Of a DNA stretch of 64,000 nt, positions 1 through 8,931 are shown piece after piece. Each line of letters starts with the position of its first letter. The first letter of the stretch is position 1. The translations under genes and the position numbers were made by a program. The stretch comes from Bradyrhizobium guangdongense (GTDB lineage: Bacteria; Pseudomonadota; Alphaproteobacteria; Rhizobiales; Xanthobacteraceae). The DNA lies in NCBI RefSeq assembly GCF_004114975.1, contig NZ_CP030051.1:4588001-4652000 (forward strand), written 5' to 3'. The notes under the pieces were generated by a model. That model was not told where the DNA came from, did not search any database, and worked only from the letters and a program-made list of their open reading frames with translations.

Positions 1-625
1 ACTTGTGCGCCCGGCTGATGTCGTCGCGCCCCGCTCCCGGCTGCAAGCCAAGGATCTGATAGGCTTCCTCCGTCGTCATTTTGCCGCTCGCCGCCGTGCG
101 GCGCTGCCCCCCTGCCGCATCGCCCTGCGCGTTCTGACGCCAAGCGGGAAACCGGCGGTCCAGATAGCTTTCAAGTAAGGCCACGCTCTCGGCGTCGAAT
201 GCCGGGACCATCGCCAGCAGGCCTGCAAGATCGAACTCGTCGAGATTGCGCCCCGCGTGGGGCCCGGCGACGATCTGGCCCGAGAGCTGGCCGGAGTCGT
301 GATCAAGCCGCATGTCCAGAAACTGCGAGCGCACGCGCGAGCTCTGTCCGGATGGGCGTGTTGCGCCACCGCCGAATAGACCGCCCAAATTGCCGAACCC
401 CGCATTGGCCAGCGGCGTCCAGCCGAGCAGTCCGGCACCGAATATCCCGAGCGGAATCGCGACCGCCAACTCACCCCTCAACCCGGTGAAGGCGGCCACT
501 GCGAGTGCGACCACACCTCCGCCGAGCTTGATAGCGCGCGCCAGCACCGCCGGGTTGGCGGCGCGGAACATCTGGAGCAACAGATAGAGTGTGATAACGG
601 CGACGACGCCGGCGATCAGAGTCAT
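1..625 (-). CDS. J-domain (DnaJ-like) membrane protein, 3' end cut by window
   Basis: Reading the minus strand from an ATG at 625, 208 codons stay open to the window edge, so the C-terminus is missing. Residues 1-20 form a hydrophobic N-terminal anchor, followed by a second hydrophobic stretch (about 36-72) rich in Gly and Ala. From residue 183 the sequence MTTEEAYQILGLQPGA starts a J domain; the HPD tripeptide that stimulates Hsp70 should lie just beyond the window. The arrangement (N-terminal membrane part, J domain at the C-terminus) suggests a membrane-tethered Hsp70 co-chaperone, not classical DnaJ. It lies 55 bp downstream of the VWA protein on the same strand, so the two may be cotranscribed. 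The start is the first ATG after the VWA stop. Family call is good; the client is unknown. Confidence 0.75.
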   Translation of the reverse strand, partial: MTLIAGVVAVITLYLLLQMFRAANPAVLARAIKLGGGVVALAVAAFTGLRGELAVAIPLGIFGAGLLGWTPLANAGFGNLGGLFGGGATRPSGQSSRVRSQFLDMRLDHDSGQLSGQIVAGPHAGRNLDEFDLAGLLAMVPAFDAESVALLESYLDRRFPAWRQNAQGDAAGGQRRTAASGKMTTEEAYQILGLQPGAGRDDISRAHK

Positions 626-680
626 TTCCGGAATATAGCCGCCCTTCCGGCAAATTGCATGGCGCTGGACGGTTGAGCTG

Positions 681-1436
681 CTACTTCATCTGTCCAATCA
701 GCTGCGCCGCACCGCTTGCCGTCTTCGCCAGCCTCAGCAGCGCCTCACGGCCCCCGGCAGCATAGGCTGCGGCGGCCCGCAACAGATCGCGCAGTTGCGC
801 CGCCGCGCCTGGATCGAACCGGCACCAGGCGCCCCCGGTCAGACGCGCGATCTCCCGAAACGTCTGCTCGGCGCGCACATCATGGCCCTCCTGGAACAGG
901 AACACCGGCACTTTCAACATGCCGAGCTCGCCGGCCTTGGCACAGAGCGCGTCGACCTTCTCCTCCATGGCGTCGCCAACGAAGACCACGGCACGCACGC
1001 CCGATTCGACCGCCTCGCGCCGCGCGTCGGTCAGCACCCTGCCGATCTGGGTGTCGCCGCCACGGCAATCGATCTTGCTCATCAGCGCCGCGAGCTTGCC
1101 ACTGTCGGAAATCCACCCGGTGGCACGGCATTCGTTGTAGCCGCGGTAGTAGACAAGCCTGATATCGAGACTTCCGAGCGCCGCAGCCTCGCGAAACATG
1201 TCGGCCTGAAGCGCACAGGCCATGTCCCAGGTCGGTTGCCGGCTCATCGTCGCATCCAGCGCAAAGATCAAGCGGCCCTTCGCGCCGGGTGCATGCGGCG
1301 ACAGCGCACGCGCCTTGGCGACGAAGGCCGCGACGTCCGCCGAACTCGACGTCTTTGCCTGCGGCAACGTGGCGTCGCTTTCGGTCCTCGCCGACACAGC
1401 ATCATGATCGCGCGGTTTGATGGGATCGCCGGGCAT
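681..1436 (-). CDS. VWA domain-containing protein
   Basis: A 251-residue protein without signal peptide. After a low-complexity N-terminus (about 1-50), the segment RLIFALDATMSRQPTWD (about 55-71) begins a von Willebrand factor A fold. It has DATMS where the canonical metal-ion-dependent adhesion site has DxSxS, so the site is altered. VVFVGDAMEE and VPVFLFQEG match later strands of the fold. Such stand-alone cytoplasmic VWA proteins are generally partners of chaperone or AAA systems. Here the downstream neighbour on the same strand is a J-domain protein, so a joint folding or assembly role is an inference. No regulatory signal is obvious upstream. Confidence 0.75.
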   Translation of the reverse strand: MPGDPIKPRDHDAVSARTESDATLPQAKTSSSADVAAFVAKARALSPHAPGAKGRLIFALDATMSRQPTWDMACALQADMFREAAALGSLDIRLVYYRGYNECRATGWISDSGKLAALMSKIDCRGGDTQIGRVLTDARREAVESGVRAVVFVGDAMEEKVDALCAKAGELGMLKVPVFLFQEGHDVRAEQTFREIARLTGGAWCRFDPGAAAQLRDLLRAAAAYAAGGREALLRLAKTASGAAQLIGQMK

Positions 1437-1498
1437 CTGAGGTCACACTTGGGCTCGCGCTCCCAATGTGGATAGCGTGCCCTTCCCGGTCAATGCAC

Positions 1499-1533
1499 AA
1501 AGCCTCCGCGGGCGGCAGCCGGCGGAGGCTTTT
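1499..1533 (-). terminator. rho-independent-type hairpin
   Basis: AGCCTCCGC (1501-1509) pairs perfectly with GCGGAGGCT (1522-1530). The flanking AA and TTT extend the stem. It lies between the end of the minus-strand hydrolase (1592) and the start of the VWA gene, and on the minus strand the stem is followed by a short T-run (TTTGTG). It probably separates the two transcription units. Confidence 0.6.
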
Positions 1534-1591
1534 GAAGTTTCCAACTATGGCCGAATGGGTCAGCGCTTTTTCGGAGCAGCTCTTCTTCGGA

Positions 1592-2452
1592 TCAACTTTT
1601 CGCGGGCGCCATCAGGGCGACTGGACCGGGCTCCAGGATTTTGGGCGGAGCCGAAGTGGTGTCGACCGGCGCGATGGCGCTGTCGGTGTCGCTGAGGAAT
1701 TTATCGAGCATGCCCTGGATCGAATTCTTGGCGTCGTCCGGACCGGTGTCGCGCATGTCGTTGTGCTGGAAGTCCGTCTTCACGACCTGAATACCGGCCT
1801 TCTCGCATTCCTCGTCGGTGGGGATCACGCCCGGATCGGTCTTGAACTGCGGATCATGAGAACGGAACGACAGGATCTTGAACTTGCCGGCGGTCACGAA
1901 CGGCACGCGGAGATTATCCAGCGTCACGACTTTCTTGACCTCGTCCGGATACTGCTTGGCGAAATACATCGTGATGTCGCCGCCCATTGAGTGGCCGACC
2001 ATCGTCACCCGGCTGTAATCCGCGTTGGGCTGAACCTTCCTCATTTCCTGCATTGCAAGATGAATGTTGGCGACACCGCGCAGGATCTGCGGCAGGCGGC
2101 CGACATAAAGCTCCCCGGGCTTGGTCACCATGGGCGGATCGGTGGGCAGATCGTGCTGCGGGCTGACCACGAGATAGCCCCGCGCTGCAAAGACGTTGGC
2201 CAGGAAGCCGTACTCGGTGTTCTTGACGGTATTGCCGTGGTTGATAACGGCGACCGGCAGGGTAATCATGCCGGCATTGGCCTGCATTTCCTTGTCGCGA
2301 CGAACCGCGATGTCGACAGGCACGGGACGATTATCGCGTGAAGCGTCGTAGAAGGTGATGGTCTCGTGCTTGATGGCCCACTTGCTCGCCGTGAAATAAG
2401 CGACACCGCAGAGGGCTCCGACAGAAACCAGAACGGCAATTCCACGCTTCAT
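1592..2452 (-). CDS. alpha/beta hydrolase, exported or membrane anchored
   Basis: A 286-residue protein beginning with a hydrophobic signal or anchor (about residues 4-24). The nucleophile elbow GHSMGG is clear (about residue 153), preceded by the HGN oxyanion-hole region and followed by HNDM near the end, a plausible catalytic His. The overall pattern fits the alpha/beta-hydrolase superfamily with extracytoplasmic location. The tail after about residue 255 is Pro/Ala-rich and probably disordered. It appears monocistronic, bounded downstream by a hairpin at 1499-1533. The substrate cannot be read from the sequence; an esterase or lipase-like role is the generic expectation. Confidence 0.75.
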   Translation of the reverse strand: MKRGIAVLVSVGALCGVAYFTASKWAIKHETITFYDASRDNRPVPVDIAVRRDKEMQANAGMITLPVAVINHGNTVKNTEYGFLANVFAARGYLVVSPQHDLPTDPPMVTKPGELYVGRLPQILRGVANIHLAMQEMRKVQPNADYSRVTMVGHSMGGDITMYFAKQYPDEVKKVVTLDNLRVPFVTAGKFKILSFRSHDPQFKTDPGVIPTDEECEKAGIQVVKTDFQHNDMRDTGPDDAKNSIQGMLDKFLSDTDSAIAPVDTTSAPPKILEPGPVALMAPAKS

Positions 2453-2794
2453 TTTCGTCCTCAGCCTCAGGTCTTTCGACCGACCTGATCCCTGTTGAAA
2501 ATCGTGTTGTTCGAGGAGCTCTTCGGCTCCTTCGCGCCTATTCCCTAATATATGTCACAGGCGCGTGACAGGAAGGCTAAATATTGTGATCCGGCAGCCC
2601 TTTCGTTGTGCGGCGCACACGTTTCGTGAGCACCCTGTTCTGATACCGCCACGTTCGGATGCAGACCACCATCCGACGCAACCCGCCGCTTCCGGGTTCA
2701 ATTTCGCGGTGATGTCCGGTGAAAACGACTTCGGGTGCGCCCGGTTCCGGCGGGAACCGGCTGCCATGAACGACCAGAAGTAGCGACGTACCGC
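2453..2794. other. intergenic stretch between hydrolase and mipZ
   Basis: No convincing gene: short open frames exist on both strands but lack ribosome-binding sites and recognisable sequence. It holds the hydrolase promoter region and, at 2741-2760, a perfect 8-bp inverted repeat (CCGGTTCC / GGAACCGG, loop GGCG) just beyond the mipZ stop. The repeat has no T-run, so it could be an mRNA 3'-end hairpin but not a classical terminator. Confidence 0.5.
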
Positions 2795-3718
2795 CTATGC
2801 GCCGAGGATGTCGTGGACCTCGAGAGGCTTATCCACCTGGTTGAACCATTCGGCGCGATTTGCCGCACGGCGCCGTCCGCGTTCATCGAGCGGCAGCTTC
2901 AGCTGGCGAAGCAGGCTCGTGACCTCTTCGCGTGCAGTGAGATGGCCGAGATTGGGCCGCATCCCGAGCGTCGCCTCGTCGATCTCGTCCAGCGCCGTCA
3001 GGCCCCGCGGGAAGAACTCGCGATAGACGACGCGTTCGGCGAAGCCGTCGACGTAGCGGAAGCCGAGCCGGAGCGACAGATCCTTCAACCCCTCGGCGGC
3101 GAGCTGCTTGTTGCGGGAGCCGAGCATCGACAGGCGGTTGCGGACGACGATCCAATCGGTGGTCGAGCCGTCGAGCTGGCGGCGCTTCCGCCTGACGTCG
3201 CGCACCATCTCCGCGTAATGGCTCTCACCCGTCACGGCATAGTTGGCGGGATCGACGGTGCCGAGCACGTCGAAATCGAGGAAGCTATCGTTGATCGGCG
3301 TGACCAGTGTGTCGGCCATCGAATGGGCGAGCCGCATCAGGTAGCTGTCGGTGCCCGGGGTATCGATCACGATGAAGTCGAAGCTGCTCTCGACCGCCGA
3401 GACCGCCTCCATGAATTGCTGGAACTCGGAATTCTCATTTTCGGCGATCTGCATGGTCTCGCCGAGCTTGATGCAGCGATGCGCCGGTAATTCGAGGTCG
3501 AGCTTGGTGCGGCGGGCCCAGGCGGATCGGTTGTTGATATAGCGGGTGAAGCTTTGCTGGCGGCAGTCGAGATCGATGGTGGCGACGCGCTGGCCGGCCT
3601 TCAGGAGCGCAACCGCGATATGCAGAGCGGTGGTGGATTTGCCGGAGCCGCCCTTCTCATTGCCGAGTACGACGACGTGCGCCGAGCCGGATTGGCTTTG
3701 GCTGGCCTGCACAAGCAT
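2795..3718 (-). CDS. mipZ: division-plane positioning ATPase MipZ
   Basis: A 307-residue ParA/MinD-superfamily P-loop ATPase. The deviant Walker A KGGSGKST sits at residues 22-29, DLDCRQQSFTRY follows in the switch region, and FIVIDTPGTDS is the Walker B/second-aspartate region. The DCRQQSFTRYINNR stretch and the 300-residue length distinguish MipZ from ParA and MinD. In Alphaproteobacteria MipZ forms a gradient from the polar ParB-parS complex and inhibits FtsZ polymerisation, placing the septum at midcell. I chose the ATG at 3718 because GAGG lies 6 nt upstream; a GTG five codons earlier (3733) lies too close to that signal. It is divergent from panC. Confidence 0.9.
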   Translation of the reverse strand: MLVQASQSQSGSAHVVVLGNEKGGSGKSTTALHIAVALLKAGQRVATIDLDCRQQSFTRYINNRSAWARRTKLDLELPAHRCIKLGETMQIAENENSEFQQFMEAVSAVESSFDFIVIDTPGTDSYLMRLAHSMADTLVTPINDSFLDFDVLGTVDPANYAVTGESHYAEMVRDVRRKRRQLDGSTTDWIVVRNRLSMLGSRNKQLAAEGLKDLSLRLGFRYVDGFAERVVYREFFPRGLTALDEIDEATLGMRPNLGHLTAREEVTSLLRQLKLPLDERGRRRAANRAEWFNQVDKPLEVHDILGA

Positions 3719-3974
3719 GGCGATCCTCAACACCCCTGAACAATATCTTCGAGTTGGCCGCGTCTTCGGTCAAGTGAAATGCGTGACAGGATGACGAAAT
3801 CAGAATGCACAGGTCATCATTATGAATCGTGTCGCGACGTCGCGCCTGTCATCCAGCTCACAACGGCGCGACATAATCGCTGCGGACGATTCTGTGCCTG
3901 ATGTCGATGCTTGGCGTCCACGACCGCCGCTTGTTAAGGTTAGCCGTCCGCGCCCCCAACCTTGCCGAGTCCTG

Positions 3975-4826
3975 ATGTCACCAAGCCCCTTGATCACCCG
4001 CACGGTGCCTGCCTTGCGACGCGCCGTCGACGATCTTCGCAAACGAAAGGCCACGATCGCGCTGGTTCCGACCATGGGGGCGCTCCATGACGGCCATGTG
4101 TCGCTGGTGCGCCTCGCCAAGCGGCGCGCGAGTCGCGTCGTGGTCTCGATCTTCGTCAACCCGACCCAGTTCGCACCGTCAGAGGATTTCGGCGCCTATC
4201 CCCGGACCTGGAAGTCCGACATCGCCAAGCTCGCGGCAGAGGACGTCGACATCGTCTGGCATCCCCGCGTCGAAGCGATGTATCCGGAAGGCTTCGCGAC
4301 GCGGATCGTCCCGGAAGGGCCGGCCCTGGCCGGCCTCGAGGACCGCTTCCGGCCGCACTTCTTCGGCGGTGTCGCAACCGTCGTGGGCAAGCTGTTCACG
4401 CAATGCCGGCCCGATGTCGCGATCTTCGGCGAGAAGGACTTCCAGCAGCTTCGCGTGGTGACGCAGATGGCGCGCGATCTCGATCTCGGCGTCAAGGTGA
4501 TCGGCTCCCGCACCGTGCGCGAGCGCGACGGGCTCGCGATGTCCTCGCGGAACGTCTACCTCTCGGCCGAGGAGCGCCAGACAGCCACCACCCTCTACCG
4601 CGCCATGAAGGACAGCGCTCGCCGGATCCAGGCCGGCGAAGCCATCGCAGGCGCGATGGCGCGCGGCGCCGAGATCATCAAGGCGGCCGGCTTTGCGCTC
4701 GACTATTTCGAGGCGCGCCATGCCGCGACGCTGGCGCCGGTCACCTCGCGCGAGGACGGCCCGCTGCGAATCCTGGTTGCGGCCAAGCTCGGCGGCACAC
4801 GGCTGATCGACAATATCGCGGTTTAG
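3975..4826 (+). CDS. panC: pantothenate synthetase (pantoate--beta-alanine ligase)
   Basis: PanC condenses D-pantoate with beta-alanine using ATP, the last step of pantothenate (vitamin B5) synthesis for coenzyme A. From the ATG at 3975 the protein is 283 residues, the usual family length; the frame is open for 51 further codons upstream but that part is unlike PanC. Signature motifs: [10 protein letters not shown] (32-41, the HIGH-like nucleotide site), FVNPTQF (60-66), GEKDFQQL, and SSRNVYLS (the KMSKS-equivalent region). It is divergent from mipZ, and its stop overlaps the convergent DUF1489 gene by 4 bp. panB is not in the window. Confidence 0.95.
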   Translation: MSPSPLITRTVPALRRAVDDLRKRKATIALVPTMGALHDGHVSLVRLAKRRASRVVVSIFVNPTQFAPSEDFGAYPRTWKSDIAKLAAEDVDIVWHPRVEAMYPEGFATRIVPEGPALAGLEDRFRPHFFGGVATVVGKLFTQCRPDVAIFGEKDFQQLRVVTQMARDLDLGVKVIGSRTVRERDGLAMSSRNVYLSAEERQTATTLYRAMKDSARRIQAGEAIAGAMARGAEIIKAAGFALDYFEARHAATLAPVTSREDGPLRILVAAKLGGTRLIDNIAV

Positions 4827-5263
4827 AGCAGCCCGAGATCGCGCAGCTCGCGCCGCATCGGCTCCGGCATCGCCGCGATGGTGCCTGCCGCCGACCTGCC
4901 GAGATCGGGCGGCACGGAATCGTCGGTGAGATAGCGCCAGCCCTGGAACGGGCGCATCGGCCGCGGCGACACCGAGATGACCTTCGGCTGCATCACGATG
5001 CGGCAGCGACCGATGCCGTCCTTGTCGCGGAACGGCTCGATGCCAATGATCTTTTCGCGCGCGGCGATCTCACCCTTGATGACCCAATAGAGCGATCCGC
5101 CCGCCAGAATCTCGGCGTCGCGCTTGGGCACCATACGGGTGACGTGGACGTGGTGTTGCGGCAGGCCTTTTTTCTTGGCCGTCTGCATCCGTTCGGCGAT
5201 CCACCCCTTCAATTCCTTGACGGAGTCGCAGCCGACGGCGAGCTTGATCAGATGGAGTGGCAT
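4823..5263 (-). CDS. DUF1489 family protein
   Basis: A 146-residue cytoplasmic protein starting [15 protein letters not shown], which I recognise as the start of the DUF1489 family found across Alphaproteobacteria. Conserved-looking blocks are the central TRMVPKR, the GSLYWVIKG strand and the terminal FQGWRYL. No catalytic motif or membrane segment is visible and the function is unknown. It is convergent with panC (4-bp overlap of stops). Confidence 0.8.
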   Translation of the reverse strand: MPLHLIKLAVGCDSVKELKGWIAERMQTAKKKGLPQHHVHVTRMVPKRDAEILAGGSLYWVIKGEIAAREKIIGIEPFRDKDGIGRCRIVMQPKVISVSPRPMRPFQGWRYLTDDSVPPDLGRSAAGTIAAMPEPMRRELRDLGLL

Positions 5264-5305
5264 GGCCCAGCATTAGCGGGCCATGCGCAGCTTTTCAAAG
5301 CCGAA

Positions 5306-6286
5306 CTAGTCGTTATCCGCAGCCGCGGGAGCCGAGGCCGGCGGCGGCGGAGCCAGCGGAACCGGGGCGGCGGGCGCGGCACGTGCAGCCTTCGGCGCGG
5401 GAGGCTTCTTGGCAGCAGGAGCTGCCGAGGTCGCAGCGGTAGCACGTGGCGCCGGCGCTGCGGCCGCATTGGCGGCGGGCGCCTGGCGCGTAGCCGCTGT
5501 CGGTGGCTCCGGATTCATGATGCTCACCGGCGGGGTCGACGCGGCGCTCGGAAACTCGGCATTGGTCGGCTTGCCCGTAGGCGTCGATGGCGGCAGCACG
5601 GCGATCGGGTTGGCGGGCAGCGCTCCCGGCATTGCCGCGGGCGTATTCCAGGTCGGCGCATAGCGCGCGACCAACTGATCATAGAGATGAGAATCCATGT
5701 TGGCAGCGACCTGCTGCTGATCCGTCAGCGAACGGAACGCGGCGCAATCGAACTGAGTGCAGCCATCGCGCGCAACCAGCACCTGGGCCACGAGGCCATA
5801 GCGGTCACGCTCCAGCGCCTTGCGCAGCACCTTGGTGTCGAGCGTCAAATTCTTGTCGGCGGTTGCAGCGTCGCCGAGCGCAGTCAGCCGGTCTATCCGC
5901 GCGGCGGTGTAGGCGACAGCGGCGGCGGCGGCATCGGGCGCGCCGAACAGCGCCTTCTCACAACCAACCGCCACGGCATCGCCTGCGAGATCATCGAGGC
6001 AGGCCAGCGCCGGTAAGGTCGCAGTGACCGTGGCCTGGGTGCGGGCTTCCACGGTCGAGGTTTCGGGCGCCGCAGGCCCGTAGATTCGCATGGTCGCAGC
6101 CACGGCGATGCCGATCGAGAGCAGCGTAATGACGGTCAGCGCGCCGTTGGCGACCGATTTTTCGGCACGCGCGAGCGTGATCAGCAGGATCAATCCGAAG
6201 AAGCCGGCAGCCGCCAGCGTCATCCACATCGGAAAGGCCGGAGAGCGCCAGATTTGGTCGAGCGACGAGGCCCATGCCCAGTTCAT
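5306..6286 (-). CDS. membrane protein with Ala/Pro-rich C-terminal tail
   Basis: A 326-residue protein. Two hydrophobic helices (about 19-40 and 47-66) anchor it. The middle region (about 85-215) contains a few Cys residues (ACLDD, VGCEKA, DGCTQFDCAAF) that could form disulfides if periplasmic. The last 110 residues are almost entirely Ala, Pro, Lys and Thr and are probably disordered. No known domain is recognised. The low-complexity tail resembles envelope or spacer proteins; the window gives no functional clue. Confidence 0.65.
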   Translation of the reverse strand: MNWAWASSLDQIWRSPAFPMWMTLAAAGFFGLILLITLARAEKSVANGALTVITLLSIGIAVAATMRIYGPAAPETSTVEARTQATVTATLPALACLDDLAGDAVAVGCEKALFGAPDAAAAAVAYTAARIDRLTALGDAATADKNLTLDTKVLRKALERDRYGLVAQVLVARDGCTQFDCAAFRSLTDQQQVAANMDSHLYDQLVARYAPTWNTPAAMPGALPANPIAVLPPSTPTGKPTNAEFPSAASTPPVSIMNPEPPTAATRQAPAANAAAAPAPRATAATSAAPAAKKPPAPKAARAAPAAPVPLAPPPPASAPAAADND

Positions 6287-6442
6287 GCGCGACGTCCCCT
6301 CACGCGAGCAAAGAGCTGATGGTCAAGCGAGCACCGCGAACCGGCAACTGCCCCCGGCCCACCTTGTCGAGGTGAAGCGGGCCTTTTGACGGCGGGCCGA
6401 GCAAATTCGTCCGCGATGTCAGTGGGTATTGCCGTCAGCGCA

Positions 6443-6634
6443 TTACGAGAGCGCGAGCTGGCTTTCCTTGGCGACCCGCTCGAAGGCTTCGGTCGAGCTC
6501 TTGATCCGGTACTGGTAGTCGTCGCCTTCCGTCGGCAGCAGGCGAATAACCTCGTATGAGCCACTCGCAGCCGGACGCGCGACGTTGCTGGCCGTGAACA
6601 ATACGCGCGTTCCCACGGGGAATTTATGCTTCAA
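6443..6634 (-). CDS. small conserved hypothetical protein (63 aa)
   Basis: A 63-residue basic protein beginning MKHKFPVGTRVLF and ending with an ERVAKESQL motif. The pattern (K-F-x-V-G-x-x-V near the start, Y-E-V-I-R-L-L-P, Q-Y-R-I-K-S) suggests a small beta-barrel-like fold, and I remember similar short proteins in rhizobia. The function is unknown. It stands alone, with about 200 bp of unassigned sequence upstream. Confidence 0.65.
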   Translation of the reverse strand: MKHKFPVGTRVLFTASNVARPAASGSYEVIRLLPTEGDDYQYRIKSSTEAFERVAKESQLALS

Positions 6635-6839
6635 CGCCCATCTCCATCACTCAAACAGCGCCGGTTGTGCCCAGAGTCCCCACTGCGACGACCGGCTGAA
6701 ACCCGGCGTGATCTATAGCACGCGATGCGGCGTTTTGGCCAGCGGTATGCGGGCATGGCAAATGCGCCAATCCCGCAACGTTCTCAGGAGGATAGGTGGG
6801 AAACCGGGGGTCCTGTGATACCGCCGGAGCCGCCGGGCC

Positions 6840-7208
6840 TCAGGCGCCGTGAGGTAGGTGGCCATTCGGACTCGCCTGATCGACGGCCTTTGGCAGCTCC
6901 TGGGCGAGGATCTCACCGAGCTGGTCGACCGGGATATTGTAGCGCGCGGCGAGCTGACGGACGGTGTCGTTGCCGAGCACGGCGCGGAGCTGGTCGGCCG
7001 AGATCGGCAGGTTCTGGCCGTTGCCGAGCCATGACTTGACCTGGTTGCCAAAGCCAGCCTGCTCGAGCTTGGCGACGATCGCGCCCAGGCCGCCCTGGTT
7101 GTTGTTGCCCATCACCTCGCTCAGCACTGCCGGCAGGACGGCGGCGCCGAGCTGGCCGAGCGCGCTGCGCAGTGCGGGGTTGTTCTCCAGCGAGTCCAGA
7201 ATTCCCAT
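6840..7208 (-). CDS. YidB-like (DUF937) protein
   Basis: A 122-residue protein starting MGILDSLENN at an ATG at 7208, preceded by a good GAGGGG ribosome-binding site 6 nt upstream. Features typical of the YidB/DUF937 family are the Gly/Asn-rich centre (GNNNQGGLGAIV), the block KSWLGNGQNLPIS and the C-terminal helix ARYNIPVDQLGEILAQELP. The family is cytoplasmic and uncharacterised. The gene lies 71 bp downstream of the glutathione S-transferase on the same strand and may be cotranscribed. Confidence 0.8.
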   Translation of the reverse strand: MGILDSLENNPALRSALGQLGAAVLPAVLSEVMGNNNQGGLGAIVAKLEQAGFGNQVKSWLGNGQNLPISADQLRAVLGNDTVRQLAARYNIPVDQLGEILAQELPKAVDQASPNGHLPHGA

Positions 7209-7279
7209 GGCCGTCCCCTCTTCTGAGCCGTATCCGTTTCGATTGAGCGCCGCGAGCCGGCACGCCGTCAAGCGGCGCC

Positions 7280-7942
7280 TCACACGTTCTCGAACTTTTC
7301 GATGACAAGCGTTTCGGCGAGCCCATCGCGGGTCCACTCCTGGAACGCCGGCATCGCCATCATCGTGTCCATATAGGCCTGGTTCTCCGGCGTGACCTCG
7401 ATCGCATAGGTGCGGAAACGATGGACGACGGGAGCATACATCGCGTCCGCCGCGCCGAAGCGGCCGAACAGAAACGGCCCGCCGGCGCCGTAGCGAGTCC
7501 GGCACGTGCGCCAGATCTCCTGCACGCGCGCGACGTTGGCCTTGGCGTCCGCCGACAGCGTTACGGGACGCACCGGGCGGTGCAGGTTCATGCCGCACTC
7601 GCTGCGCAGGGCCATGAAACCCGAATGCATCTCGGCGCAGACCGAACGGGCAAACGCGCGCGCGGCGAGGTCGTCGGGCCACAGCTTCTTCTCCGGATAG
7701 CGCTCGGCGATGTACTCGATGATGGCAAGCGAATCCCACACCGTGATATCGCCGTCGACGAGCACCGGCACCTTGCCGGCGCGGCTGAAGGACAGGATCC
7801 GCTCCTTGTCGGCGGGATCGTCGGTGTAGAGCGGGATCATGGTCTCGACGAACGGGATGTCGTTGGCGCGGAGCGCAAGCCAGGGCCGCATCGACCAGGA
7901 CGAGTAGTTCTTGTTGCCGATCGCGAGCTTGAGCGCTGCCAT
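7280..7942 (-). CDS. glutathione S-transferase family protein
   Basis: A 220-residue GST-like protein. The N-terminal thioredoxin fold (1-80) contains NKNYSSWSMRPWLALR, where Ser15/Ser16 are candidates for contacting glutathione thiol, and the cis-Pro region GKVPVLVDGD followed by DSLAIIEYI, the glutathione-binding [ED]S motif. The C-terminal all-helical domain (about 90-210) contains FGRFGAADAMYAPVV, matching the conserved N-capping box region of GSTs. Likely cytosolic, conjugating or reducing small electrophiles; substrate unknown. Confidence 0.88.
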   Translation of the reverse strand: MAALKLAIGNKNYSSWSMRPWLALRANDIPFVETMIPLYTDDPADKERILSFSRAGKVPVLVDGDITVWDSLAIIEYIAERYPEKKLWPDDLAARAFARSVCAEMHSGFMALRSECGMNLHRPVRPVTLSADAKANVARVQEIWRTCRTRYGAGGPFLFGRFGAADAMYAPVVHRFRTYAIEVTPENQAYMDTMMAMPAFQEWTRDGLAETLVIEKFENV

Positions 7943-8063
7943 GTCACCGATCCTTCCGGAGGTCTGTTGGATGCGCTGCTTTTAACGCCATCGCCTGCCC
8001 CCAATCAATCGTTGCTGCTACCAGCCATGCGTGGCAATCGTGGCGGCTCGCAAGGAGACGGAC

Positions 8064-8774
8064 ATGAGCAGGCACTGGGTCGACATCACCGCCGTCGGCT
8101 TCTTCATCATCGAATGGCTGGCCTATGCCGTCACGCTCGAGCATTCCGCCTATGGCCGCGACAGCCTGTCAGCGCGGATGAACAGGTATCGCGAGGTCTG
8201 GGTCCGTCGCCTGCTCGACCGCGAGACTCGCATGGTGGACATGCAGATCATGGCTTCGCTGCAGAACGGCACCGCCTTCTTCGCCTCCACCAGCCTGTTC
8301 GCGCTCGGCGGCGCACTGGCGCTGCTGCATGCGACCAACGACGCCATCACCATTCTGGCAAAGCTGCCGATCGACCTCAGCCCCTCGCCGGCGCTGTGGG
8401 AGCTGAAATGCGTCGGGCTCGTGCTGATCTGCGTCTATGCCTTCTTCAAGTTCGCCTGGGCCTATCGCCTGTTCAACTATGTCGCCATCCTGTTCGGGGG
8501 CATGCCGCCTTCCTCGATGCGCGACACGCCGGAGGCCGAGGCCCATGTGATCCGCACCTCGCGCGTGTTCGAATCCGCCGGCCGCCATTTCAACCGCGGC
8601 CAGCGCGCCTTCTTCTTCGCGCTCGGCTATCTCGGCTGGTTCGTCAGCCCCTGGGTGCTGTTCGTGACCACGGCCGCCGTGGTGATCGTGACCTGGCGGC
8701 GTCAATTCGCGTCCAGTGCCTGGGCGGCGATGGCGCCGATTGATGGCGGTGGCGCGACGACGCACGGTCATTGA
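8064..8774 (+). CDS. DUF599 family membrane protein
   Basis: A 236-residue protein from the ATG at 8064, preceded by a strong AAGGAG at 8052-8057. Hydrophobic segments occur near residues 5-25, 70-90, 110-130 and 190-215. The architecture and motifs such as WAYRLFNY, RHFNRGQRAFFFALGYLGWF match the DUF599 family of uncharacterised inner-membrane proteins. An in-frame ATG 11 codons earlier lacks a comparable ribosome-binding site. Divergent from the GST gene. Confidence 0.8.
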   Translation: MSRHWVDITAVGFFIIEWLAYAVTLEHSAYGRDSLSARMNRYREVWVRRLLDRETRMVDMQIMASLQNGTAFFASTSLFALGGALALLHATNDAITILAKLPIDLSPSPALWELKCVGLVLICVYAFFKFAWAYRLFNYVAILFGGMPPSSMRDTPEAEAHVIRTSRVFESAGRHFNRGQRAFFFALGYLGWFVSPWVLFVTTAAVVIVTWRRQFASSAWAAMAPIDGGGATTHGH

Positions 8775-8828
8775 GCCCCGCTCCTCCCACATCGTTGGAG
8801 TGAGGGGCTGCGGTTCTCCACATGACAC

Positions 8829-8931
8829 TGTCATCCCCCGCGAAGGCGGGGAATCCAGTACGCCGCGGCCTCTCGGTTCGATCACGGCCGTCTCGGAGTA
8901 CTGAATCGCCCGGTCAAGCCGGGCGATGACA
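8829..8931. repeat. palindromic intergenic repeat element
   Basis: About 100 bp bounded by GTCATCCCCCGCGAAGGCGG at one end and TCGCCCGGTCAAGCCGGGCG ATGAC at the other (split here only for length). Each end is itself a hairpin (CCCCGC-GAAG-GCGGGG; GCCCGG-TCAA-CCGGGC), and the termini GTCATC/GATGAC are mutually inverted. Between them is a GTACT-containing segment. The structure is that of a REP/BIME-like element, and I recall close relatives in many intergenic regions of Bradyrhizobium; copy number cannot be verified here. Confidence 0.7.

Noticed and set aside
2555..2783. Two opposing frames of about 70 codons between hydrolase and mipZ
   Set aside because: Neither has a start signal or recognisable sequence, and they overlap each other almost fully.
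4403..6016. 537-codon frame over panC, DUF1489 and a membrane protein gene
   Set aside because: Crosses three genes in a different frame with Arg-rich low-complexity translation.
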